This document shows positions 1-6,044 of a DNA stretch of 6,044 nt, in pieces (position 1 is the stretch's first letter; each line of letters opens with the position of its first letter). Under the pieces are notes generated by a model. It did no database searches. It was not told where the DNA came from and saw only the letters and a program-made list of their open reading frames with translations. Both the position numbers and the translations under genes were made by a program. Source of the DNA: JAQVOO01 sp964524755 (GTDB lineage: Bacteria; Spirochaetota; Spirochaetia; Sphaerochaetales; Sphaerochaetaceae). Where the stretch lies: assembly GCA_964524755.1 (NCBI GenBank), contig CAZGDR010000075.1, forward strand, positions 1 to 6,044, read 5' to 3'.

Positions 1-89
1 TCAAGTTAGCTGTGCAGGTTTGTGGATAAATGATATGTATCTCTTTCAGTCAGGGAAATACCTCACGTCTCCTTCAGGCTTAGTCCCTA

Positions 90-95
90 TATAAT
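90..95 (+). promoter_or_regulatory. Candidate -10 box (TATAAT) upstream of gene 1
   Basis: A perfect TATAAT hexamer lies 54 bases before the first start codon. No good -35 hexamer sits at the usual 16-18 base spacing (the bases there read GTCTCC), and there is no TG extension before it, so the promoter would be weak or activator-dependent. It is the best sigma-70/sigma-A type candidate in the 149-base leader, but in AT-rich DNA a lone TATAAT can occur by chance. Confidence 0.4.
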
Positions 96-96
96 C

Positions 97-120
97 CATG
101 GAATCATTCTAAATTCCATG
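97..120. repeat. Inverted repeat CATGGAAT-N8-ATTCCATG in the gene 1 leader
   Basis: Two perfect 8-base arms (97-104 and 113-120) flank an 8-base spacer. The repeat begins two bases after the TATAAT box, so it would cover the expected transcription start and first transcribed bases. This placement fits a repressor operator. It could also fold as a short 5'-leader hairpin ahead of the ribosome-binding site. There is no following T-run, so it is not an intrinsic terminator. The arms are seen; the role is inferred. Confidence 0.45.
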
Positions 121-135
121 CTAAACTGCATAGCC

Positions 136-144
136 AAAGGAAGG
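136..144 (+). promoter_or_regulatory. Ribosome-binding site of gene 1
   Basis: The purine run AAAGGAAGG ends five bases before the ATG at 150. It decides between that start and the ATG at 146, which is in another frame and meets a stop after eight codons. Confidence 0.65.
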
Positions 145-149
145 TATGT

Positions 150-2723
150 ATGCAGGGGGATATACATCGTAAAATAATTGAAGGGTCCTCATATATATAT
201 GCCTATATAAAAACAGTTACTGATGGAACCGGTACGCCCGTTGATTTTGAATTTATAGAAGTTAATGCAGCTTTTACCTCTTTATTCTCACTGCAAAAAG
301 AACATCTCATCGGCAAAAGAGTTACCGATATCTTTCCCAGAATTTTGCAAGACGGTTTTGATTGGATAACTGTGCTCGGGCGAGTAGGATTAACTGGAAA
401 AGATCAGGATTTTGTGCAAAGAGTTCCGCAGGCTGATACCTGGTTTCGTATCCATGCCATGAGCCCTGAACAGGGGTTTGTTGCGCTTCAGGCTGAACGC
501 CTGTTGCTGCAAGAGAGCATGCTTAGTTGTACACCTGCACTGCTCTGTGTATTAAACTTTGCAGGCAAGTTCTTACTGGTAAGTGATGAATGGTCGCGAG
601 TATTTGGCTATGAGAAAATCACCTTGTTGGATTCAAATATCATGGACTACCTTCATGATCATGATAGGGAAGTAACTAAAACATCTTTGGCTCTCCTCCA
701 TCAGGAAGGTGTGAGCCACAAGTTCATCAATCGGTTTCGTCATCTGGATGGTTCGTATCGTACTCTCGCCTGGCAGGTGTATGTGAGCAAAGGTCTCATG
801 TATGGAACTGCTAAAGATACCACAAAAAGATCACAGAATGAGGAAGTAAAGCAAAGTGAACTAGAAATTATGAACTTGTTTTTTGAACAGGCTCTAACGG
901 GATTGTGCATGTTCTTGCTCGATGCTCCAGTCGACTGGGATCAAGCTTCTGATAAAAAGAGCATGGTGGACTATATCATGCAGCATCAGAGAATAGTGCG
1001 AACTAATGATGCATTTCTCAAAATGTACAAGACCACCAAAGAACAGATACTCAAAATGACGGTAGCAGAGTTTTTTAAACATGATCCAAGTGCTGCCAGA
1101 AAATTGTGGCGTAACTTACTAGATTCCGGACGTGTGAGGATGGAGTCAGAGGCACGACGACTAGATGGCTCTCTTTTATGGGTTATGGGTGACTATTCAA
1201 CACTGTACGATAGTAAAGGGCGAATTACAGGCCATTTCGGGATGCAATTAGATATTTCTGAACGGAAGAAAAGCGAAATAGCTTTGGCTCATAGCGAACA
1301 AAGATATCGGTTGATTACAGAGCATGCCTCTGACGTCATTTGGGTATACGATGTAAAAAAGAAATGTTTTAATTACATAAGTCATTCAGTTTTCAATTTT
1401 ATGGGGTATATGCCCGACGATATAATTTCACTTTCATATTCCGAATTGATCCATCCCGAAGATTGTGAGAAAGTAAGAAAAACTTTACGGACCATGATTA
1501 AGGAATTTCGGAGGAATCCAGAACTTAAGCGGGATTGGAAATTCCAAGCACGCCATATAAAACGTGATAAATCTATTGCTTGGGCCGATTCATCAATAAA
1601 TTTCCGTTTTGGAGATACAGAGAATATTGAAGTTATTGGTGTGAGTCGGGATGTTACCGAACATAAGTTGTATGAAGAACAAATTCTCCATCTTAGTTAC
1701 CGGGATCAATTAACGGGGTTGTATAATCGCCGCTATTTTACAAGGCAACAATCAACCCGTTTTGCAACTGAAAATGTTTTACCACTCTCCTTGGTGGTAT
1801 GCGATGTGAATGGTTTAAAACTGACTAACGATGTGTTTGGACATCATGCAGGTGATGAATTATTGAAAGCCTGCGCAGATTGTCTGCGGGTAGTTAAAGA
1901 GAGTGATGATATGATTGCACGTGTGGGGGGTGACGAATTCGTCATGGTCTTTCCCTCTACCTCCCAAGAAGAGGTGCAGACTAAAATCAAAGCCGTGCAA
2001 CATAAGATTTCCCTGTGTAAAATAGGGAAAACAAAACTTTCTGTATCCTTTGGTTTTGCCACTATGGACTCTCTCCATAAACCTTTTACAAACTTATATG
2101 AAGAGGCCGAAGATGTGATGTATCGTCGGAAATTATTAGAAAGCTCCAGTTATAAACAGGAAGTTATAAGTTTACTTGCGGATAGGTTGCACGAAAAAGG
2201 TGAATTTGAAAGAAGTCATAGTGAGCATGTTGCTACATTAGCCTATGCCGTTGGAGAAGCTATGGGCTTGCCACCTGACGATCTCAAAGAACTGCGCTTA
2301 GGTGGGTTGCTACATGATATAGGAAAGATTGGGATAGAGGGGGAGCTTCTCCAGCGCCAAGGCCCCTTATCTACGCATGAGTGGGCTCAAATGCGCCGCC
2401 ACCCCGAGGTGGGCTTTCATATTCTCCGCTCAGTACAAAACTTTGGGCGGATTGCTGATTGGATATTGATGCACCATGAAAGACCCGATGGAAAAGGCTA
2501 CCCACAAGGACTCAAAGATAGTAGTATACCTTTACAGGCAAAAATCATATCTGTTGCAGATGCTTTTGATTCTATGACTAACATTTCTGGATATCACGTG
2601 CCTTTGGATACTGATTCGGCTCTTAAAGAATTACTTCTTCATGCTGGAACCCAGTTTGATAGGGCTGTAGTACAGGTCTTTCTAGAACTTCCACTTAACC
2701 GAATAACATCCATAAGGAGGTAA
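150..2723 (+). CDS. PAS(x4)-GGDEF-HD-GYP cyclic-di-GMP turnover protein
   Basis: An 857-residue protein with no membrane segment or signal peptide, so probably cytoplasmic. Four PAS sensor domains can be traced: about 10-115 (divergent), 125-226, 240-373 (a variant with an insert between its first strand and the NDAFL segment) and 387-505. Each of the last three ends in a PAC-like strand followed by D(I/V)(S/T)ER/EH or KDTTKR. The GGDEF domain (about 510-670) has the metal-binding D552 in DVNGLK, a normal GHHAGD segment and an intact GGDEF at 593-597, so it may make c-di-GMP from GTP. The inhibitory RxxD site is absent (ESDD at 584-587). The HD-GYP phosphodiesterase domain (about 672-850) keeps candidate metal ligands H690, H722, D723, H751, H775, H776 and D804, and GYP at 783-785. 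The usual RPYR after the last aspartate is replaced by SGYH. It could therefore both make and degrade c-di-GMP under PAS control. PAS ligands and net activity are unknown. It is the first gene of the apparent operon. Confidence 0.95.
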   Translation: MQGDIHRKIIEGSSYIYAYIKTVTDGTGTPVDFEFIEVNAAFTSLFSLQKEHLIGKRVTDIFPRILQDGFDWITVLGRVGLTGKDQDFVQRVPQADTWFRIHAMSPEQGFVALQAERLLLQESMLSCTPALLCVLNFAGKFLLVSDEWSRVFGYEKITLLDSNIMDYLHDHDREVTKTSLALLHQEGVSHKFINRFRHLDGSYRTLAWQVYVSKGLMYGTAKDTTKRSQNEEVKQSELEIMNLFFEQALTGLCMFLLDAPVDWDQASDKKSMVDYIMQHQRIVRTNDAFLKMYKTTKEQILKMTVAEFFKHDPSAARKLWRNLLDSGRVRMESEARRLDGSLLWVMGDYSTLYDSKGRITGHFGMQLDISERKKSEIALAHSEQRYRLITEHASDVIWVYDVKKKCFNYISHSVFNFMGYMPDDIISLSYSELIHPEDCEKVRKTLRTMIKEFRRNPELKRDWKFQARHIKRDKSIAWADSSINFRFGDTENIEVIGVSRDVTEHKLYEEQILHLSYRDQLTGLYNRRYFTRQQSTRFATENVLPLSLVVCDVNGLKLTNDVFGHHAGDELLKACADCLRVVKESDDMIARVGGDEFVMVFPSTSQEEVQTKIKAVQHKISLCKIGKTKLSVSFGFATMDSLHKPFTNLYEEAEDVMYRRKLLESSSYKQEVISLLADRLHEKGEFERSHSEHVATLAYAVGEAMGLPPDDLKELRLGGLLHDIGKIGIEGELLQRQGPLSTHEWAQMRRHPEVGFHILRSVQNFGRIADWILMHHERPDGKGYPQGLKDSSIPLQAKIISVADAFDSMTNISGYHVPLDTDSALKELLLHAGTQFDRAVVQVFLELPLNRITSIRR
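2714..2720 (+). promoter_or_regulatory. Ribosome-binding site of gene 2, inside the end of gene 1
   Basis: A perfect AAGGAGG occupies the last sense codons of gene 1, directly before its TAA stop, and lies nine bases before the gene 2 ATG. This fixes the gene 2 start at 2730 rather than the in-frame ATG at 2745. Ribosomes finishing gene 1 would uncover or deliver this site, so translational coupling is likely. Confidence 0.85.
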
Positions 2724-2729
2724 CTTTTC

Positions 2730-3641
2730 ATGCAATACCACGCCATGTTCAATCTCTATGAGAACTTATTGCGATCAATTGCCGATCCATTTTTTATTAT
2801 TTCTGAAGAGGGGACCTATCTTGATGTCTTCGGCGGTACTGAACGTTCTTTGTATGACGATGCTCAAAATTTAAAAGGGAAGAACATTTATGATTTCATG
2901 GAAGAGCAATTTGCAGAATCGTTTATGCAGGAAGTGAAGAGGACGCTAGATAACAATATGTTACATAGCTTTGAATACTCTTTGGTTACCGAAACAATAC
3001 GAGGGATTCCCAAGACAGGTCCAGGTGGCATGCAGTGGTATGAAGCACGTCTATTTCCCCTAGCATCATTGTATAATAATCAACGAGCGGTAACTGCTTT
3101 AATCTTAAATATCACTGAACGGAAAATTATGCAGCAAAAATTACGAGCGTTCTCGTATCAGGATCCACTGACTCTCGTCTCAAATCGAAGGTACTTCTTT
3201 GAACGCCTCAATGAGCAGCTTGATTTATTTAAGCAGGATAACTACCCATTAACAGTAATGATTCTCGATATAGATCACTTTAAACATATTAATGATGCCC
3301 ACGGGCATTTTGCGGGCGACCAAATCCTTAAACAAGCGGTCTCTATAATTCGTAACATAGCACGACGCGACGACATCGTGGCCCGCTTTGGGGGCGATGA
3401 GTTTATTATGTCGGTGGAAGGACTTTCTATACCGGAAGTGATAGAGCTGGCAGAAACTATTCGCGAGGGTATTCAGCAAGCTAGTTTTGTAGTTGCTGAG
3501 CATTCTTTTCTTGTAACAGTGAGTATTGGAATTGCCGATGTTACCATCTTTGATACTGAAACAGAGAGCATTGTCAGTCGGGCCGATAAAGCGCTCTACA
3601 GGGCTAAAGAGCAAGGAAGAAATCGAGTCGTTCATTTGTGA
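2730..3641 (+). CDS. PAS-GGDEF diguanylate cyclase
   Basis: A 303-residue soluble protein, probably cytoplasmic, that should condense two GTP into cyclic-di-GMP. A single PAS domain spans about 8-132 and ends in NITERK. It is joined by a short helix to the GGDEF domain at about 135-303. All catalytic hallmarks are present: DPLT and NRRYF at the domain start, D180 in DIDHFK, ND followed by GHFAGD, the signature GGDEF at 221-225, and the closing ADKALYRAK. The allosteric inhibition site RxxD is present as R212-R-D-D215, at the correct distance before the signature, so feedback inhibition by product is expected. The glycine usually found after DPLT is a leucine. Only six bases separate it from gene 1 and its ribosome-binding site lies within gene 1, so the two form a transcription unit. 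It ends in tandem in-frame stops (TGA TAA). Of the three products it is the most confident active cyclase. Confidence 0.95.
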   Translation: MQYHAMFNLYENLLRSIADPFFIISEEGTYLDVFGGTERSLYDDAQNLKGKNIYDFMEEQFAESFMQEVKRTLDNNMLHSFEYSLVTETIRGIPKTGPGGMQWYEARLFPLASLYNNQRAVTALILNITERKIMQQKLRAFSYQDPLTLVSNRRYFFERLNEQLDLFKQDNYPLTVMILDIDHFKHINDAHGHFAGDQILKQAVSIIRNIARRDDIVARFGGDEFIMSVEGLSIPEVIELAETIREGIQQASFVVAEHSFLVTVSIGIADVTIFDTETESIVSRADKALYRAKEQGRNRVVHL

Positions 3642-3657
3642 TAATCTTCTGTAAGGA

Positions 3658-3828
3658 GTGAGTAGGTACCAAGGTGTGGGGACACTACCGAGTGTTCGTT
3701 TGGGCTCCGAATGTTTTAAAGTAACTCAAGAACTTCAGGCAGTACTTGAGGTGCTAGGCGATAGAGAGATCCTATTTCTTGGTAGAGATCATAACCATAC
3801 GAGAGAACAAGTAAGGTGGCCATTGTAA
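3658..3828 (+). CDS. Possible small hypothetical protein or gene remnant (56 codons)
   Basis: An open frame, not recognised as any family, runs through nearly the whole interval between genes 2 and 3. It is open from just after a TAA at 3652-3654 and ends in a TAA at 3826-3828 that overlaps the gene 3 ATG as TAATG, a typical coupling arrangement. The sequence looks protein-like: it is mixed hydrophobic and charged, with a possible helix around TQELQAVLEVLG and a histidine-rich tail (GRDHNHT). Against it being real, the GTG at 3658 touches the AAGGAG at 3653-3658 and the GTG at 3676 lies 17 bases beyond it, so no start has normal spacing. It may be an uncoupled small gene, the tail of a decayed gene, or a chance frame; the last is quite possible at this length. 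Confidence 0.3.
   Translation: MSRYQGVGTLPSVRLGSECFKVTQELQAVLEVLGDREILFLGRDHNHTREQVRWPL
3680..3697. repeat. Small hairpin between genes 2 and 3
   Basis: A 7-base-pair stem (one G-T pair) closes the tetraloop ACCG, with perfect core arms ACACT at 3682-3686 and AGTGT at 3691-3695. The left arm can instead pair as GTGT/ACAC at 3674-3685, so two hairpins are mutually exclusive. No T-run follows, so this is not an intrinsic terminator. It may be a processing or regulatory structure, or chance. Confidence 0.25.
3725..3750. repeat. Imperfect 10-base inverted repeat upstream of gene 3
   Basis: Arms CTCAAGAACT (3725-3734) and AGTACTTGAG (3741-3750) are complementary at nine of ten positions around a 6-base loop. 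The repeat ends 77 bases before the gene 3 start. It is not followed by T residues. It could be an operator for a separate gene 3 promoter or an RNA hairpin setting gene 3 expression relative to genes 1 and 2. No convincing -35/-10 pair was found around it. Confidence 0.35.
3813..3819 (+). promoter_or_regulatory. Ribosome-binding site of gene 3
   Basis: AAGGTGG, one base from the ideal AAGGAGG, lies eight bases before the ATG at 3828. The alternative in-frame GTG at 3816 lies inside this site and so has no usable one of its own. The site therefore supports 3828 as the true start. Confidence 0.7.
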
Positions 3829-5848
3829 TGGTAATTGATATTATTTATAATATTGCTCTATTACTCTCCCTAAGTGCGGTATATATTGTTTACCCCTTCA
3901 AGTCTTCGCGTAAAAGTGTCTTGTACGTCCTGTTTTTAGGTCTTACTGTCGGCTTAGCTGGATTGCTCATCATGTCACGCCCCTTTGTGTTAACTGAGGG
4001 ACTCATATTCGATAGCCGTACTATATTAATCGGTGTCACAGGAATGTTTTTTGGGTTTGTCCCCACCCTCATTGCAGCCATAATGATGGTTACCTACCGT
4101 CTCATAATTGGTGGAGGAGGGGTCATAACTGGAGTTACGACTATTCTGACTTCCTTTGCTATTGGTGTTGCTTGGCACCATTTTCGCTACCAGAAATTTA
4201 TAAAAAAACACACTTCACTACATCTTGAACTTTTTTTAGTCGGGTTAATTATACATGTCGTTATGCTGCTCGCTCTATTTTTTATTCGACAGGAGCGGGT
4301 AGGGATAGTGCTCAAAGTTATGATACTACCTATTTTAGGGGTGTATCCTTTTGCTTTTTACATACTTGCTATGTTGTTGTTTAATCAAATCCAACGTCTC
4401 AGGATTACCGATCAGCTAGAAATAAGTGAACATCGTTTTAAAACGATATTCACTCAGGCTCCGATGGGGATTGCTGTAACTAATTCACATACCGGAAAGT
4501 CGGTTGAAGTCAATCAGAAATTTCTTGATATCGTCGGGTATTCACGAGAAGAGTATGTAAATACAGATTGGATGTCTATTTCCCATCCTGATGACAGAGC
4601 TGAAGATTTACGCCAGATGGAGTTGCTTCTGAATGGAGAAGTCGACACTTTTTCTATGGATAAGCGTTATATTAAGCCTGATGGTTCACATGTTTGGGTT
4701 AATATGGCGGTTACCACCTTTTTATATTCTCCTGATGATGCCCAATACCATCTTAGCATGATAACCGATATTTCAGCGCGTAAAGAGATGGAAGAGGCTA
4801 TTATCTATGCCAACACCCACGACGGTCTTACTGATTTATACAATCGTACTTTTTTTGAAGCAGAGCTAAGAAAACTGGATGCTAACCAAGAATATCCATT
4901 GGCTATAATTATTGGGGATATCAACGGCCTTAAGGTAATCAACGATGCCTTTGGCCGGGAAACAGGAGATGAATTGCTCGTGCGAGTTGCAGCACAGATA
5001 CGTGCATTGTGTGAAAATCAAGGAGTTTTCTGTGCTCGAACCGGTGGGGATGAGATAACATTGTTGCTTCCTCAAACTGAAGGATTTGAGGCGTGGGCTT
5101 TTGTAGAAAAAATTCAAAATCAAATAAGCTCTGAAATAGATGTGAAATATTTTTTTNNNNNNNNNNGACTATCTCTTTTGGTGTAGCCGTAAAACATGTT
5201 GTAACAGAAGACCTAGATGAAATAATAAAATTGGCCGAAAATATGATGAACCAGAGCAAGCTCAGTGAAAGTCCCAGTTCGCGCAGTAGAGCAGTTCAAG
5301 CTATTATTAACACCCTTTATGAGAAGAATCCACGCGAAGAATTGCACTCGCGGCGGGTGAGTGATCTGGCGGTACGTCTGGGGAAAGCCTATGGGTTAGA
5401 AACTAAAGAACTTGCTGAGTTGCGGACGGTAGGGCTATTACATGATATTGGTAAAATCGCTATTGACGAGTCAATTCTCAATAAAGAGGGGCCCCTAAAC
5501 GCGGACGAGTGGGAGGCTATAAAGCGTCATCCAGAAACTGGGTGGCGCATATTAGGAGTAGCAGGGGAGTTCGGTGAACTGGCCACATACGTTCTTAGCC
5601 ATCATGAACGTATTGATGGTAAAGGCTACCCGCGTGGATTAAGGGGAGAGGATATTCCCTTGCAAGCCCGTATTATTGCAATAGTCGATGCTTATGATGC
5701 CATGACTGCCGAGCGACCCTACCGTGCTATTATGGAAAACCAAGCAGCAGCCAAGGAAATCAAGAAATGGGCCGGGACCCAGTTTGATGCACAGTTAGCG
5801 CAGTTATTTGTAGAGCAAGTGTTACAATTCCCTTGGGATAAGCTCTAA
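3828..5848 (+). CDS. 5TMR-LYT membrane sensor-PAS-GGDEF-HD-GYP protein (contains an assembly gap)
   Basis: A membrane-bound c-di-GMP turnover protein of roughly 670-673 residues. Residues 1-190 form a LytS/YhcK-type 5TMR-LYT region with about six hydrophobic helices (near 5-23, 31-50, 65-92, 100-117, 133-153, 165-186), including the hallmark FDSRT at 61-65 and IGGGG at 94-98. A PAS domain follows (about 203-325), then GGDEF (D364 in DINGLK). Its signature reads GGDEI at 406-410, GH is GR in GRETGD, and there is no RxxD site, so cyclase activity may be weak or lost. The N run follows codon 443. After it, another frame continues with the normal GGDEF end (TISFGVA from 5168) and runs without a stop into HD-GYP: HDIGK from 5441, HHERIDGKGYP from 5600, and RPYR. 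The phosphodiesterase half looks intact. Without correction the frame would end falsely at 5186, and the HD-GYP half would look like a separate gene starting TTG at 5231. The start at 3828 is preferred over GTG 3816 for its ribosome-binding site. Confidence 0.9.
5157..5166. other. Assembly gap (10 Ns) inside gene 3
   Basis: Ten Ns follow a run of seven T bases. Known coding bases on either side require a true gap of 2, 5, 8, 11... bases (2 modulo 3) for one continuous frame, so the ten-base placeholder is wrong. Comparing the distance from GGDEF to the S-(I/F)-G strand in genes 1 and 2 suggests only about 2-11 missing bases. Confidence 0.9.
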
Positions 5849-6044
5849 ACTACCTCAAGTATAGTAACTAGGTCTTCGGGCTCGAGACGGTAGGGAGAAC
5901 CTTTTCCCTCATAGAAACCATGATCACGGATAAAATGAATATGGAGATCAGTAAATACAATCTGTTTGTCTAACTGTTTATTGACAACGGTGGTATTCAC
6001 TTTTTCATACATCCCCGGACCGCCGAACGGTGAAGGCAATTTAC
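5845..6044 (-). CDS. C-terminal part of an unrecognised reverse-strand protein (partial)
   Basis: An open frame enters from the right window edge and runs to a TAG at 5847-5845; its start lies outside the window. The visible 66 residues are not assigned to a family. They look like a genuine compact C-terminus: a glycine/proline-rich PSPFGGPGMYE segment, a VNTTVVN strand, then DLHIHFIRDHGFYEGKG with several histidines and aspartates, and an acidic LEPEDLVTIL ending. A TTG near 6039 and an internal ATG near 6012 exist, but the frame is open upstream of both, so neither is evidence of the true start. It faces gene 3 and overlaps its end by four bases, with no terminator between. Its orientation gives no reason to link it to c-di-GMP. 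Confidence 0.6.
   Translation of the reverse strand, partial: KLPSPFGGPGMYEKVNTTVVNKQLDKQIVFTDLHIHFIRDHGFYEGKGSPYRLEPEDLVTILEVV

Noticed and set aside
52..88. AGGGA...TCCCT pairing in the leader
   Set aside because: Five-base arms with a 27-base loop are expected by chance.
3249..3635. Reverse-strand open frame of 128 codons, and similar shorter ones at 894-1082, 1844-2078, 3890-4211 and 4866-5259
   Set aside because: All lie wholly or mainly opposite well-supported GGDEF, PAS or membrane-domain codons, lack recognisable domains, and are shadows of the real genes.
3816..3827. GTG at 3816 as the start of gene 3
   Set aside because: It lies inside the AAGGTGG that serves the ATG at 3828 and has no ribosome-binding site at normal spacing; the 5TMR family also begins close to the MVIDIIYN segment.
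3642..3827. Cyclic-di-GMP riboswitch (GEMM) controlling gene 3
   Set aside because: Looked for because of the gene content, but the conserved core segments and tetraloop-receptor pattern are not present here or in bases 1-149.
4174..4189. Sigma-54-like TGGCAC-N5-TCGCT
   Set aside because: One base off the -12 element and located inside the membrane-domain coding region of gene 3, with no gene start nearby.
5829..5838. TCCCTTGGGA as a terminator stem at the end of gene 3
   Set aside because: The loop would be only two bases, the stem is too short, and no T-run follows on either strand.
5231..5848. A separate HD-GYP gene starting with TTG at 5231
   Set aside because: The same frame is open back to the gap and encodes the conserved end of the GGDEF domain (TISFGVA to the terminal helix), so 5231 is an internal leucine codon of gene 3.

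Overview
The window holds three consecutive forward-strand genes for cyclic-di-GMP turnover, followed tail-to-tail by the end of an unrelated reverse-strand gene. Base composition is moderately AT-rich. Shine-Dalgarno sites are strong (AAGGAGG and close variants). One product carries a membrane sensor of the LytS/YhcK five-transmembrane (5TMR-LYT) type. Together these suggest a low-to-mid-GC bacterium, most likely a Firmicute of the Clostridia, but spirochaetes and other phyla also carry such architectures, so this placement is inference only. A run of ten Ns shows that the source is a draft assembly. No RNA gene, mobile element, CRISPR array or attachment site was seen.

Layout. Bases 1-149 are a leader with a perfect TATAAT box and, directly after it, an 8-bp inverted repeat. 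Gene 1 (150-2723) is a soluble protein with four PAS domains, then GGDEF, then HD-GYP. Gene 2 (2730-3641) is a short PAS-GGDEF diguanylate cyclase whose ribosome-binding site lies inside the last codons of gene 1, so the two are almost certainly co-transcribed. A 186-base interval (3642-3827) carries two small inverted repeats and a 56-codon open frame whose stop overlaps the next start as TAATG. Gene 3 (3828-5848) is a 5TMR-LYT membrane sensor with PAS, GGDEF and HD-GYP domains. It is cut by the N run at 5157-5166, which throws the two halves into different frames. Reading across the gap shows one gene with a wrongly sized gap, not two genes. The C-terminal part of a reverse-strand gene of unknown function (5845-6044) overlaps the end of gene 3 by four bases.

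How they may work together. The cluster combines one cyclase with an intact product-inhibition site (gene 2, RxxD before GGDEF), one bifunctional protein with an intact GGDEF motif but no inhibition site (gene 1), and one membrane protein with an altered signature (GGDEI) joined to a well-conserved HD-GYP phosphodiesterase (gene 3). A plausible reading is a local c-di-GMP module in which several PAS inputs and one membrane input set opposing synthesis and breakdown. The net direction of each protein cannot be read from sequence alone.
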